Notes: generated by a model from the sequence alone, not told the origin. Positions 46,605 through 56,744 are shown, counted from the stretch's first letter. The stretch: 64,000 bases of DNA from Cytophagales bacterium (GCA_022360055.1 JAKSDO010000214.1:1-64000), one strand, 5' to 3'. Translations and numbers: made by a program.

Positions 46605-47654
46605 ATGAATCGTAACAATTTTTTGAAGCGACTTTATCCGGTTATTCTCATTCTCATTGTTTTTATCATTTGGAAGGTAAGGCGATCCGGCACTCAAAAC
46701 CTTCAAATGGTAGAAATCAGCGGAACGACTATGGGTACCATCGGATATTCGGTAAAGTATTTTACTGAAAATGGTGTGAATTACGGCAAAGAGATCGATT
46801 CGCTTTTAAAAGTTTGGAATTTGTCGTTATCCACGTATATCCCCGAATCGGAAATTTCCAGATTTAATAACGGGATAAACTGTTTCGAATTTGAATCCAA
46901 GTTCTTTTTTCCGGTATTGGAGGCCAGCAGAAGCGTCTATGAAAATTCTTACGGTGCTTTTGATCCAACGATCGGACCATTGGTAAATGCCTGGGGTTTT
47001 GGCCCGGATAAATCGATCGTCCCGGATAGCAGTCGTGTAGATTCTTTAATGCGTCTGGTGGGATTTGACAAAATTCATTTTGATCGCGAAAAAGTATGTA
47101 AAGAACTCCCTAACATAAAGCTGGATTTTTCAGCGATTGCCAAGGGTTATGCAGTGGATGTAGTGGCTGATTTCATCGAATCGAAAGGAATTCATAATCT
47201 GTTGGTGGAAATAGGAGGTGAATTGGTTTGCAAGGGTACCAAGAATGACAGCATGCTCTGGCGTACTGCAATTGAAGATCCGGCTGTGGAAGTTTATGAA
47301 AGAAATATTCTGGCCGTTGCAGAGCTTAAGGACCGCGCTGTTGCAACTTCCGGGAATTACAGAAATTACTATGTAAGAGACGGAAGAAAATATGTTCATA
47401 CAATCAACCCGGTTACAGGATACCCAATTACGCATACGCTTTTAAGCGCTTCGGTATTTGCAGATAATTGTATGCTGGCCGATGCCTATGCAACTGCATT
47501 TATGGTCCTGGGATTGGATAAAACGAAAACCATACTTGATCGGGTGCCCGGATTGGATGCTTATTTAATTTACAGCAATGAAAAAGGTGGTGTTTCAACC
47601 TATATGACCGAAGGAATTGCGCAAAACATTGAAGAATTAGATGTTCAGGACTAA
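46605..47654 (+). CDS. apbE: FAD:protein FMN transferase (ApbE)
   Basis: 349 residues with an N-terminal membrane anchor (RLYPVILILIVFIIW). ApbE attaches FMN to threonine in exported flavoproteins such as NqrB, NqrC and RnfG. Seen: SGTTMGTIGYSVKYF, GAFDPTIGPLVNAWGFGP, KLDFSAIAKGYAVDVVADF, GIHNLLVEIGGELVCKG, and the metal/FAD site VHTINPVTGYPI plus ADAYATAFMVLG. The targets are not encoded nearby. Its end overlaps the methyltransferase gene by 14 bases. Confidence 0.95.
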   Translation: MNRNNFLKRLYPVILILIVFIIWKVRRSGTQNLQMVEISGTTMGTIGYSVKYFTENGVNYGKEIDSLLKVWNLSLSTYIPESEISRFNNGINCFEFESKFFFPVLEASRSVYENSYGAFDPTIGPLVNAWGFGPDKSIVPDSSRVDSLMRLVGFDKIHFDREKVCKELPNIKLDFSAIAKGYAVDVVADFIESKGIHNLLVEIGGELVCKGTKNDSMLWRTAIEDPAVEVYERNILAVAELKDRAVATSGNYRNYYVRDGRKYVHTINPVTGYPITHTLLSASVFADNCMLADAYATAFMVLGLDKTKTILDRVPGLDAYLIYSNEKGGVSTYMTEGIAQNIEELDVQD

Positions 47655-48375
47655 GGAGTGGTTTGGTGAATGGTTTGACTCCCCGTATTATCATGTGCTT
47701 TACAGGCACAGGGATGAAAAGGAAGCGAAGGGTTTTATCGACCAGCTAATTACTTATTTCAATTTTTCGTGCAAAGATCGCATACAAGACCTGGCATGTG
47801 GAAAAGGACGTCATTCCATATACCTGAACAAAAAAGGATTTAATGTAACCGGATTGGATCTATCACCTCAAAATATTGCATTTGCAAAAGGCTTTGAGAA
47901 CGAAAGGCTCCGGTTTCACGTGCACGATATGCGGTATACCTGGCCAGGATTGGAATTTGATTATATTTTGAATCTTTTTACCAGTTTTGGATATTTTGAG
48001 ACGCCCGGAGAAAACCAGCAGGCAATTTCTGCGATTGCCAAGGGATTGAGCGGAAGAGGAAAATTACTTATTGATTTTCTGAATCCATATACCGTAATCA
48101 ATAATCTTGTGCCTGAAGAAGTTAAAAAGATAAATGGTATTGAATTTCACATTCGAAAATTTTTAAAAGGAGAATATATCGTAAAGGATATTCGATTTTC
48201 CGATATGGGGAAATCATATAATTTTCAGGAAAGAGTTAAGGCGATCCGCAGGGTAAAATTTCTTGAATATTTTAAAAATGCCGACCTTGAGCTTGTAGAT
48301 CTTTTCGGTGATTATAAACTCAATCCTTATATTGCGGAAAAATCGGAACGAATGATTTTTGTGCTTAAGAAGTAA
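47641..48375 (+). CDS. class I SAM-dependent methyltransferase
   Basis: 244 residues. The SAM loop is IQDLACGKGRHSIYLNKKG with VTGLDLSPQNIAFAK for the ribose acid, then HVHDMRYTWPGLEFDYILNLFTSFGYF (in blocks). This fits small-molecule methyltransferases of the UbiE/Methyltransf_25 type. The start overlaps the end of apbE by 14 bases and the ZIP gene follows one base after the stop, so all three are co-transcribed. Substrate unknown. Confidence 0.88.
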   Translation: MFRTKEWFGEWFDSPYYHVLYRHRDEKEAKGFIDQLITYFNFSCKDRIQDLACGKGRHSIYLNKKGFNVTGLDLSPQNIAFAKGFENERLRFHVHDMRYTWPGLEFDYILNLFTSFGYFETPGENQQAISAIAKGLSGRGKLLIDFLNPYTVINNLVPEEVKKINGIEFHIRKFLKGEYIVKDIRFSDMGKSYNFQERVKAIRRVKFLEYFKNADLELVDLFGDYKLNPYIAEKSERMIFVLKK

Positions 48376-48376
48376 G

Positions 48377-49123
48377 ATGGAATTCGCTTATTCTATAATA
48401 TTATTTTTTGCCGCATTCATCCCAGGAATATTTATAATCAAACTTCGGAAACCTTTGAAATTTGATCTTAAGTATCTGCTGGTATTTGCCGGTGCCTTTA
48501 TTTTTTCCATTACCATTGTTCATTTACTCCCGGAACTTTTTACGGCCTCCGAACACCCGCAGTTGATCGGGCTTTTTGTAGTCGTTGGATTTTTCATGCA
48601 GGTATTCCTGGATTTCATTACTACCGGCGTAGAACACGGCCACCTGCATCATCACGATCACCATCACCGTGGGTTTTCTCCGATAATGCTCATAATCGGT
48701 CTTTGCATTCATGCATTCATGGACGGGAGTATTCTGGTGCATCCAGGAGGTGTGAATGAAGCTGGCCACAGCAGTACCGGCCTTTTGATCGGCATTGTTC
48801 TCCACAAAATCCCGGCCGCAATAGCCTTGATGTCTATTCTCAACCTGAATATTAAAAACCGGCAAATACTTCTTACTTTTCTCCTCATTTTCAGCCTGGC
48901 TTCACCTATAGGGTTGTTTTTCAGTGAAGTGTTGAATCAAAACAACATAATCGACAAAGAAGGATTTCTGATAGTTTTTGCTGTTGTAAGCGGAAATTTT
49001 CTTCATATTTCGACCACGATTTATTTTGAGTCCAGCCCCGATCATACCTTTCACAAAAAGAAAATTTTTATTAGTTTGATCGGCGCATTACTGGCTATTG
49101 CCGTTGAATTTTTGCATCACTGA
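48377..49123 (+). CDS. ZIP-family metal transporter
   Basis: 248 residues from the ATG at 48377. Seven or eight membrane spans, with a histidine-rich cytoplasmic loop (EHGHLHHHDHHHRG, about 85-98) between spans three and four. The conserved metal site is seen in LCIHAFMDGSILVH and IGIVLHKIPAAIALM, the HxxxD/HKxPA pattern of ZIP spans four and five. The family brings zinc or other divalent metals into the cytosol. It is the last gene of the apbE operon. Confidence 0.9.
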   Translation: MEFAYSIILFFAAFIPGIFIIKLRKPLKFDLKYLLVFAGAFIFSITIVHLLPELFTASEHPQLIGLFVVVGFFMQVFLDFITTGVEHGHLHHHDHHHRGFSPIMLIIGLCIHAFMDGSILVHPGGVNEAGHSSTGLLIGIVLHKIPAAIALMSILNLNIKNRQILLTFLLIFSLASPIGLFFSEVLNQNNIIDKEGFLIVFAVVSGNFLHISTTIYFESSPDHTFHKKKIFISLIGALLAIAVEFLHH

Positions 49124-49321
49124 ACGATTATTTTGCCATAATTGATCCCCGGACATAGCCGGTCGGCGATTATCGAAAAATGTTCCGGACGACATAACCC
49201 TGTAAATACTTCTTTTAAAACTGCTAAGGGTTTTCTGCAAGTAACCCCGGGCTCGGCAAAAAACCTTAGGTTAAAATCCATTTATCCCCAAAAATTTTTA
49301 TATTTCAAAATTCAATAAAAT

Positions 49322-49335
49322 GAATCCCGGGATTC
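49322..49335. repeat. 14-bp palindrome GAATCCCGGGATTC
   Basis: A perfect palindrome 42 bases before the acs start, followed by a second CCCGGG seven bases on. It may be an operator for acs. Function inferred from position. Confidence 0.35.
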
Positions 49336-49377
49336 ACCCGGGAATGGTTCACTTAATGTTAAAACTACTAAATACTT

Positions 49378-51282
49378 ATGGCTAGAAAAATTCATACCCT
49401 TGCAGGGTATATTCACGAATATCAAAGAAGCGTACTGGATCCGGATGCCTTTTGGACCCAGGTCGCGGAAACTTTTCATTGGCAAAAGAAATGGGATAAA
49501 ATTGTGGAATGGGAATTTCAAACGCCAAGTATAAAGTGGTTTGTAAATGGTAAACTCAATATTACGGAAAATATTTTTGAGCGATATTTGCATACTAAAA
49601 AGAATAAACCCGCCATCATTTGGGAACCTAATGATCCGAATGAGCCTTCAATTACACTTACCTACAGTCAGTTGTTTGAAAAAACCTGTCAGTTTGCGAA
49701 TGTGCTTTTGAAGAACGGAGTAGGGAAGGGCGACCGCGTCATTATCTATATGCCCATGGTGCCGGAAGCGGCCGTCGCCATGCTTGCCTGCGCGAGAATA
49801 GGCGCCATTCATTCGGTGGTTTTTGCCGGCTTTTCGGCAACTTCTCTGTCCGACCGGATCAATGATTGCAGTGCTAAAATGGTGCTCACGTCCGATGGGA
49901 ATTTCCGCGGAGCAAAAACAATCCCTGTAAAAGAAGTGGTCGACGAAGCCCTGGAAACCACGACATCCGTAGAGAAGGTGATCGTTTTAGAAAGAACAAA
50001 AACAGAAGTCACCATGCAGGAAGGCCGTGATTTGTGGTGGCATGAAGAACTGGAAGGCGTTTCATCTGAGAATACCGCTGAAACGATGGATTCGGAGGAT
50101 CTTTTATTTATTCTCTACACTTCCGGCTCTACCGGCAAGCCAAAAGGTGTCGTACACACATGTGGCGGATATATGGTATATACCTACTACACGTTTAAAA
50201 ATGTATTTCAGTATAGCGATGAAGATATCTATTGGTGCACCGCAGATGTCGGCTGGATCACAGGACATTCTTATATAGTGTACGGCCCACTGCTGGACGG
50301 AGCCACAACGGTTATGTTTGAAGGCGTGCCGACTTATCCGCATCCCGGAAGATTCTGGGAAATTGTAGATAAGTTTAAGATCAATCAGTTCTACACCGCA
50401 CCGACAGCAATAAGAGCCCTTGAAGCTTACGGCATCGATCCGGTGTTGCCCTACAAACTGGATTCTCTCAAGGTGCTCGGCACGGTCGGTGAGCCAATCA
50501 ACGAGGAAGCCTGGCACTGGTATCACGATCACATCGGCAAAGGGAGATGCCCGATCGTGGATACCTGGTGGCAAACGGAGACCGGAGGGATCCTGATTTC
50601 TCCTTTGGCCGGCATCACACCGACCAAACCAGCCTATGCAACACTGCCTTTACCGGGTATTCAACCCATCATTGTCGACAATGACGGGAATGAACTGAAA
50701 GGCAATAGCGTAGAGGGGAATTTATGCATCAAATATCCGTGGCCATCCATGCTGAGAACCACTTATGGCGATCATGCACGTTGTAAGCAGACCTACTTTA
50801 GCTCCTTCAACGGATACTACTTTACGGGCGATGGCGTAAAGCGGGACGAAGATGGATATTACCGGATACTCGGCCGGGTAGATGACGTGATCAATGTTTC
50901 CGGTCATCGCATGGGAACGGCCGAGGTAGAAAACGCCATCAATGAGCACCCCAAAGTAATCGAATCTGCAGTTGTGGGCTATCCGCATCCGATTAAAGGT
51001 CAGGGAATTTATGCGTTTGCCATTTGCGATATGAGCGATCGTTCCGAAGACAACCTTAAAAATGAAATCAGGGTGACCGTATCAAACATTATCGGACCCA
51101 TTGCCAAACCGGATTTAATCCAGATCGTTTCCGGTTTGCCCAAAACAAGATCGGGAAAAATTATGCGAAGGATTCTTAGAAAGATCGCCAACGGCGAAAG
51201 AGATAATTTTGGCGATACATCTACGCTTCTGGATCCTGAGGTCGTGGATAAAATTATTGAAGATGCCGAATCGGCGAGTTAG
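49378..51282 (+). CDS. acs: acetyl-CoA synthetase
   Basis: 634 residues. The enzyme activates acetate with ATP and CoA via an acetyl-adenylate. Seen: IYMPMVPEAAVAMLACARIGAIHSVVFAGFS (in blocks), the phosphate loop LYTSGSTGKPKGVVHT, TWWQTETGGILISPL, the hinge GRVDDVINVSGHRMGTAEVE, and TRSGKIMRR with Lys594, the lysine that is acetylated to shut the enzyme off in other bacteria. The N-terminal WEPNDPNEP block is typical of Acs. Single gene with a perfect palindromic terminator. Confidence 0.97.
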   Translation: MARKIHTLAGYIHEYQRSVLDPDAFWTQVAETFHWQKKWDKIVEWEFQTPSIKWFVNGKLNITENIFERYLHTKKNKPAIIWEPNDPNEPSITLTYSQLFEKTCQFANVLLKNGVGKGDRVIIYMPMVPEAAVAMLACARIGAIHSVVFAGFSATSLSDRINDCSAKMVLTSDGNFRGAKTIPVKEVVDEALETTTSVEKVIVLERTKTEVTMQEGRDLWWHEELEGVSSENTAETMDSEDLLFILYTSGSTGKPKGVVHTCGGYMVYTYYTFKNVFQYSDEDIYWCTADVGWITGHSYIVYGPLLDGATTVMFEGVPTYPHPGRFWEIVDKFKINQFYTAPTAIRALEAYGIDPVLPYKLDSLKVLGTVGEPINEEAWHWYHDHIGKGRCPIVDTWWQTETGGILISPLAGITPTKPAYATLPLPGIQPIIVDNDGNELKGNSVEGNLCIKYPWPSMLRTTYGDHARCKQTYFSSFNGYYFTGDGVKRDEDGYYRILGRVDDVINVSGHRMGTAEVENAINEHPKVIESAVVGYPHPIKGQGIYAFAICDMSDRSEDNLKNEIRVTVSNIIGPIAKPDLIQIVSGLPKTRSGKIMRRILRKIANGERDNFGDTSTLLDPEVVDKIIEDAESAS

Positions 51283-51315
51283 CATTCCCGGATAAACACA
51301 TAAAGATCATGCTGT

Positions 51316-51353
51316 AAAAACACGGGATATTTCCGGAAATATCCCGTGTTTTT
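51316..51353 (+). terminator. perfect 38-bp palindromic terminator of acs
   Basis: AAAAACACGGGATATTTCC is followed directly by its exact reverse complement, ending in GTGTTTTT. It begins 33 bases after the acs stop and ends 71 bases before the T9SS-protein start. Confidence 0.92.
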
Positions 51354-51424
51354 AATTGGCGAAATCCGAAAATATATATTTTCCATAATGCATGATCTTG
51401 TTGCAATCATCGTTTTTATTAATA

Positions 51425-52945
51425 ATGAGATTTGTCGTTTACCTTTTTTTTATTCCGGGGCTGTTTTCAAACAACCGTCCCGTATTGGCTCAGAAGGAGG
51501 CCAACAACTGGTATTTCGGGAGCCGGGCGGCCATTACATTTTCCCGAAACGCACCGCAAGAGCTCCACGACAATCAGATGTATTATGGAGCGAACGTTTC
51601 ACATTCCTATGCAACACCTGCATCTATATCGGATCGCCGTAGCGGGGCCCTGTTGTTTTACAGCGATAGTGAAACGGTCTGGAACAGCGATCATCAAGTA
51701 ATGCCGAATGGTCAGGATCTTTCTGGCGGTTTCAATGATGCGATGAATACCGCCTACAGCGTGCCGGACCCGTCGGACACCAACCGGTATTACCTGTTTA
51801 CCATTTATACGGATCCTTTTGATCCCGAGCGGGCTTATCGCAAATCCAAGGTGCATTATTCCGTGATCGATATGCGCCTGGACAACGGCCGGGGCGACAT
51901 CGACGCCCGGCAGAAAAATATCCTGCTGCAGGACAGCACAACGATGAAAATTGCAGCCATTCCCCATGCCAACGGCAGGGACTACTGGCTGCTGTTGCAC
52001 GAATTTGGAAATAATGTTTTTTCCATTTACGCGATAACTGCTTCGGGCGTTCATTTTAGTCACCGTATCGCCATTGGAAATCCGCATTTGTACCACCTTC
52101 CCAAAAGCAATGGATATGGCCAAATGAAAGCTTCACCAAACAATCGCATGTTGGCTTCCACTTTGGTAGTTTGTGAAGATAATTCATGTTCAACGCTTGT
52201 TCCTTTTGAAATCTTTGACTTCGATAACGCCACCGGCATCCTGTCAAACGTTCGAAATCTGGGCCACTATGCCGCTCTATATGGTGTATCATTTTCTCCC
52301 AATAGCAAATTGGTGTATGTCCAGGGCATTGCAGTAACCGGAAAGGATTCGGCAGACTTGCTCTACCAGCTTAACCTGGAAGATGAAGATCCTGTAGCCA
52401 CCCGTACCGGGTTGTTGCGCAATAATCCGGCAATCACAAAATATCTTGGAGCCAGTTACAGTTTACAACTTGGGCCTGATGGCAGGCTGTATGGGGGGAA
52501 TAGTCGGGAATATTTTATAGATCCAAAGCGCTCTCACTTTTTGTATGTAATCAACGATCCGAATCGTGTTGGACATGATTGCGACGTGGAAATGATTTCA
52601 TTTAAATGGGCTGATGCTATTGTTGGAGGCAATCTACCAAACTACATCCAATCCGTATTTAAGGATCTTACGCCCACGGACAATCCGAATGCAGCATGTA
52701 CGGCAGATGCAAGTATATTGCTTAAACCGAATCCTGCAACCGGCTACATCGAGATCGAAATAGCGGAACGGTGCTTTTCGCCCTATTACCTGACCATCTA
52801 TAATGCCCTCGGACAATTTGTCAGCCGGCGTTTTATCTCCGATCAGCATTCGGGCCGGATTGATGTCCGCAGTATGGCATCCGGCGTCTACCTTGCCGCG
52901 GTCGAGTTGCCGGGGCAGATGTTGGTGAAAAAGTTTGTCAAGTAA
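51425..52945 (+). CDS. T9SS-exported protein with C-terminal sorting domain
   Basis: 506 residues from the ATG at 51425, which gives a signal peptide (MRFVVYLFFIPGLFSNNRPV); an ATG at 51392 is also in frame. The main part (NNWYFGSRAAITFS, GNPHLYHLPKSNGYGQMKAS, VSFSPNSKLVYVQG) looks like a beta-propeller of the kind seen in large Bacteroidota surface proteins. The last 75 residues, LLKPNPATGYIEIEI to GVYLAAVELPGQMLVKKFVK, form a type A T9SS sorting domain, so the protein should be secreted or surface-attached. The gene is visibly richer in G and C than its neighbours. Role unknown. Confidence 0.85.
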   Translation: MRFVVYLFFIPGLFSNNRPVLAQKEANNWYFGSRAAITFSRNAPQELHDNQMYYGANVSHSYATPASISDRRSGALLFYSDSETVWNSDHQVMPNGQDLSGGFNDAMNTAYSVPDPSDTNRYYLFTIYTDPFDPERAYRKSKVHYSVIDMRLDNGRGDIDARQKNILLQDSTTMKIAAIPHANGRDYWLLLHEFGNNVFSIYAITASGVHFSHRIAIGNPHLYHLPKSNGYGQMKASPNNRMLASTLVVCEDNSCSTLVPFEIFDFDNATGILSNVRNLGHYAALYGVSFSPNSKLVYVQGIAVTGKDSADLLYQLNLEDEDPVATRTGLLRNNPAITKYLGASYSLQLGPDGRLYGGNSREYFIDPKRSHFLYVINDPNRVGHDCDVEMISFKWADAIVGGNLPNYIQSVFKDLTPTDNPNAACTADASILLKPNPATGYIEIEIAERCFSPYYLTIYNALGQFVSRRFISDQHSGRIDVRSMASGVYLAAVELPGQMLVKKFVK

Positions 52946-53321
52946 GGAAAGAGCGCTTTTTGAAATGGTTTTTCGATTGAATTTTAAAAATTGGTTTTTT
53001 GCATTGATCGAGGCATTATTCTCCCGCCTCCGGAGCGGAACCTAGTCCCGGATAAAATCCGTAAGAACTTTTTCCCGTCTGGAACATGTATGGTAAATCG
53101 CGGAAGTAACTTCCACTTCAGTGTTGAACACCGGCTTCTAACGTCAATCAACAACGGTGTTTGGACTGGGAAGCCAAAGCTCCGATCCCATCCGGCTTTT
53201 TTCTGTTGTCAAAACCATTTTATTAACCATTCATCCCCGTTTACAACATTTTGAAAAAAAACATATTAATAAAGCGTACGACATGCTTATCTTAGAAAAC
53301 TAAAACCAAATTATCATTCAT
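52946..53321. other. 376-base intergenic region upstream of the M16 operon
   Basis: No gene seen. A weak hairpin (AAGCC...GGCTTTTTT near 53171-53206) could be a terminator for the T9SS-protein gene. The last 60 bases are AT-rich with TATCTTAG (53289-53296), a possible -7 box for the peptidase operon. Neither is strong. Confidence 0.35.
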
Positions 53322-54650
53322 ATGAAAAAAATTTTCTATGGCTTTATCATTTGCATATTTACCGTTGGCAGTCTGTATGCAAATGGTACCAAGATCGAAT
53401 TCACGGAATTTGACCTGGATAATGGATTGCATGTGATATTGCACCAGGACAATTCAACACCCATTGTTGCAGTATCCATCCTTTATCACGTAGGATCTAA
53501 AAACGAAGATCCTGAGCGCACGGGATTTGCCCACTTTTTTGAGCACCTGCTCTTTGAAGGTTCCAAAAATATTGAAAGGGGGCAGTTTGATAAATTGCTG
53601 ACGGCGGCCGGAGCGGTAAATAATGCCAACACATGGCTTGACCGAACCTTTTATTACGAAATATTGCCGTCCAACCAGTTGGAATTGGGTCTGTATCTCG
53701 AATCCGAACGGCTCATGCATGCAAAAATCGACCAGATTGGCGTGGACACACAGCGGGAAGTGGTAAAAGAAGAAAAACGGCAAAGGGTAGACAACCAACC
53801 TTACGGCACCTTTCTTGAAGAAACATTGAAAAGAGCGTATAAAGTTCATCCGTACAGGTGGACCACCATTGGTTCACTGGAACACCTGAACCGGGCGACG
53901 CTCGAAGAATTCATGGATTTTTACCACACGTTCTATGTTCCTCAAAATGCGACTCTAAGCATTGCAGGCGATATAGATATTGAAGAAACCAGACGACTGG
54001 TGGACTTATACTTCTCTGAAATACCGAAAGGAAAGCATGAGGTCCCAAGGCCGACAGAGGTCGAGCCGCCTCAAACCGAGGAGATACGGGATATCGTCTA
54101 CGACAACATTCAGCTTCCCGCTGTGATACAGGCCTATCATATGCCCGCGCAGGGCACGGAAGATTACTATGCCCTGAACCTTCTTACTACCCTGCTTTCC
54201 GACGGTCAAAGCTCAAGGTTTTATAAGGAAATTGTCGATCGCCAGCAAAAGGCTGTTCAGGTTTCGGCAATTCCGTTGGCCGGTGAAGATCCCGGATTGT
54301 TTATTACCCTGGGCATTGCCAATATGGGCATCGAGGCCGGTGATCTGGAAAAAAGCATGGACGCCGAGGTCGATCGAGTAAAAAGTTCATTGGTTTCGGA
54401 GCGAGAATTTCAAAAGGTAAGAAACCAGATTGAAAATGATTTCGTTACAAGGAATTCTAAGGTAGTCGGAATTGCGGAGAGCCTGGCAGATTATCACGTG
54501 TATTTTGGAGATGCCAATTTGATCAACACTGAAATTGACAGGTATATGAAGGTGACCAGGGAAGATTTAATGCGGGTAGCACGTAAATATCTGACGAAAG
54601 AAAACAGAGTTGTATTGCATTACCTTCCCAAGGAGAAAGAAAGCAACTAA
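53322..54650 (+). CDS. M16 zinc peptidase, catalytic subunit
   Basis: 442 residues with a signal peptide (FYGFIICIFTVGSLYANG). The inverted zinc motif is HFFEHLLFEG: His71, Glu74 (catalytic base) and His75; the third ligand is predicted as Glu151, 80 residues on, as in mitochondrial processing peptidase. The second, inactive half is seen from about 220 onward. Family members cut peptides inside a clamshell formed with a partner. The next gene, 21 bases downstream, encodes a related protein that lacks the zinc motif, so the two most likely make an active/inactive heterodimer in the periplasm. Confidence 0.93.
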   Translation: MKKIFYGFIICIFTVGSLYANGTKIEFTEFDLDNGLHVILHQDNSTPIVAVSILYHVGSKNEDPERTGFAHFFEHLLFEGSKNIERGQFDKLLTAAGAVNNANTWLDRTFYYEILPSNQLELGLYLESERLMHAKIDQIGVDTQREVVKEEKRQRVDNQPYGTFLEETLKRAYKVHPYRWTTIGSLEHLNRATLEEFMDFYHTFYVPQNATLSIAGDIDIEETRRLVDLYFSEIPKGKHEVPRPTEVEPPQTEEIRDIVYDNIQLPAVIQAYHMPAQGTEDYYALNLLTTLLSDGQSSRFYKEIVDRQQKAVQVSAIPLAGEDPGLFITLGIANMGIEAGDLEKSMDAEVDRVKSSLVSEREFQKVRNQIENDFVTRNSKVVGIAESLADYHVYFGDANLINTEIDRYMKVTREDLMRVARKYLTKENRVVLHYLPKEKESN

Positions 54651-54671
54651 CCTCCAAATAATTGAAAAGTT

Positions 54672-56738
54672 ATGAAACGTATATATATAATCTTTTTTGT
54701 TTTAATTTTTTATTTTCCGGCTGCCGGCCAGTTGGATCGGACAAAAGTACCAACTCCCGGTCCGGCTCCCGAGATTAAGATCGGAACGCCGGAGAGCTTT
54801 GAGCTGAAGAACGGCTTAAAGGTCATCGTTGTCGAAAATCACAAATCGCCGAGAGTCGCGTTCAACCTCGTTTTGGATTTTGAGGCGATTCTTGAAGGGG
54901 AAAAAGCAGGCTATGCCGCTATGGCAGGTGATTTGTTGCGGACAGGGACCACTTCGAAAACAAAATCGCAAATAGATGAAGCTATAGATTTTATTGGTGC
55001 TTCACTTAATACCTCCGCATCGGGAATCTACGCCGCATCACTGACCAAGCATCAGGATGCCTTACTGGGATTGATGACCGATGTTCTTTACAATCCGTCG
55101 TTTCCCGGAGAAGAACTGGAGAAATTGAGAAAACAGACTTTATCCGGTCTGGCAGCGCAAAAGGAAGATCCGGGGGCCGTAGCTTCAAATGTGAGAAGTG
55201 CGGTCCTGTACGGGAAGGAACATCCGTACGGAGAATTGACGACCGAGGAAACCGTTCAGAACATCACCATCGAAGATTGCAGAGATTTTTATAATACCTA
55301 CTTCACGCCTGAAATTGCGTATCTGGCCATTGTCGGAGACATCAAGGTCAAGGATGCCAAAAAGCTGGCCAAAAAGTATTTTGGCGATTGGGAAAACAAG
55401 TCGATAGAGCTTCCGGCTTTTTCTGCAGTCGCCCCACCCGATAAAATACAGGTCGCGTTAGTGGATCGGCCAAATTCCGTACAATCGGAAATTCGGGTTG
55501 GGTATCCGATAAATTTGAAGAAAGGAGATCCTGATGTAGTCAAGGCGAATTTAATGAATACAATCCTGGGAGCCGGATTTTCTTCCCGCATCATGCAAAA
55601 TCTGCGGGAGCAACACGCTTTTACCTATGGCGCCAGATCCTCTATCTCGAGTGATATGATTGTGGGTAATTTTAATGCTTTTACCAGCGTGAGAAATGAA
55701 GTTACCGATAGTGCGATATATCAGTTATTGCATGAATTGAGAAGAATAGTAGATGAAGATGTGACTGAAAAGGAGCTTGCCTCGGCCAAGGCATATATTA
55801 CGGGCAGCTTTGCCCGGTCGCTGGAAAGCCCGCAAACCATAGCAAATTTTGCCCTTAATACGAAGCGATACAACCTGCCTGAGGACTACTATTCCAATTA
55901 CCTGAAACGTTTGGATGCCGTTACGGTAGAGGAAATCCGGACAGTGGCAAAAAAATATATAAAACCGGATAACGCTCATATCATAGTTGTCGGAAGGGCC
56001 TCCGAAATTGCCGATAATCTAAGCCGGTTCGGAGAGCTTACGTATTATGATATTTATGGCAATTCATATGTGCCTGAAAAAGTTGAAATTCCGGCAGGAT
56101 TGACGGTTGCAAAAGTTTTCGAGAATTATATTTTGGCTATTGGCGGAGAAGAAAAGGTTCGTGCGCTGAAGGATGCTAAAATTATTATGAAAGCCGAAAT
56201 GCAGGGAAGGGAATTGGAAATCTCTTCATTGAGCAAATCACCGAATATGTCGAAAACCAACGTTTTGATGGGCGGCATGGCCGTTATGACTCAGATATAC
56301 AATGGAACGGATGCCAGCATCAGTCAAATGGGACAATCGGTACCCTTGGATGAAAAACAGAAAAAGGATATGGCTTATCAGTCCGCAATAATTGAGGAAA
56401 TAGCCATCATAGATATGGGGCTTTCCGCTGAGCTAAAGGGTGTGGAAACGATTAATGGTTTAAATGCCTATGCCATAGAAATTACCAAGCCTTCCGGGGA
56501 TAAAACGACCTATTATTATTCGGCCGAATCGGGTCTTAAAATAAAGGAAAGTGCAACGGTTCAGGGTCCGCAGGGAGAAATGATCCAGGAAACTTCATTT
56601 GCCGATTACCGGGAAGTGGATGGAGTGAAGTTTCCGTTTACAATAACCTTCCCTATGGGTCCCATGAAAATGGAAGCCCGGGCGGAGAGCATTGAGTTAA
56701 ATACAGGAATCGAAGACAGTGAATTCGCGATTCCGTAG
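54672..56738 (+). CDS. M16-family inactive partner with extra C-terminal domain
   Basis: 688 residues with signal peptide (IYIIFFVLIFYFPAAGQ). Residues about 35-450 have the two-lobed M16 fold (GLKVIVVENHKSPRVAF, LREQHAFTYGARSSIS), but where HxxEH should be the sequence reads AGYAAMAGDLLRTG, so no zinc can be bound. The arginine/tyrosine-containing RxxxAFxYG segment that M16 partners use in substrate binding is kept. Residues about 470-688 (IGGEEKVRALKDAKIIMKAE, YYYSAESGLKIKES, DYREVDGVKFPF) form an additional domain like the lipoprotein-carrier (LolA-like) beta fold. It pairs with the upstream catalytic subunit. Confidence 0.9.
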   Translation: MKRIYIIFFVLIFYFPAAGQLDRTKVPTPGPAPEIKIGTPESFELKNGLKVIVVENHKSPRVAFNLVLDFEAILEGEKAGYAAMAGDLLRTGTTSKTKSQIDEAIDFIGASLNTSASGIYAASLTKHQDALLGLMTDVLYNPSFPGEELEKLRKQTLSGLAAQKEDPGAVASNVRSAVLYGKEHPYGELTTEETVQNITIEDCRDFYNTYFTPEIAYLAIVGDIKVKDAKKLAKKYFGDWENKSIELPAFSAVAPPDKIQVALVDRPNSVQSEIRVGYPINLKKGDPDVVKANLMNTILGAGFSSRIMQNLREQHAFTYGARSSISSDMIVGNFNAFTSVRNEVTDSAIYQLLHELRRIVDEDVTEKELASAKAYITGSFARSLESPQTIANFALNTKRYNLPEDYYSNYLKRLDAVTVEEIRTVAKKYIKPDNAHIIVVGRASEIADNLSRFGELTYYDIYGNSYVPEKVEIPAGLTVAKVFENYILAIGGEEKVRALKDAKIIMKAEMQGRELEISSLSKSPNMSKTNVLMGGMAVMTQIYNGTDASISQMGQSVPLDEKQKKDMAYQSAIIEEIAIIDMGLSAELKGVETINGLNAYAIEITKPSGDKTTYYYSAESGLKIKESATVQGPQGEMIQETSFADYREVDGVKFPFTITFPMGPMKMEARAESIELNTGIEDSEFAIP

Positions 56739-56744
56739 CGCCGG

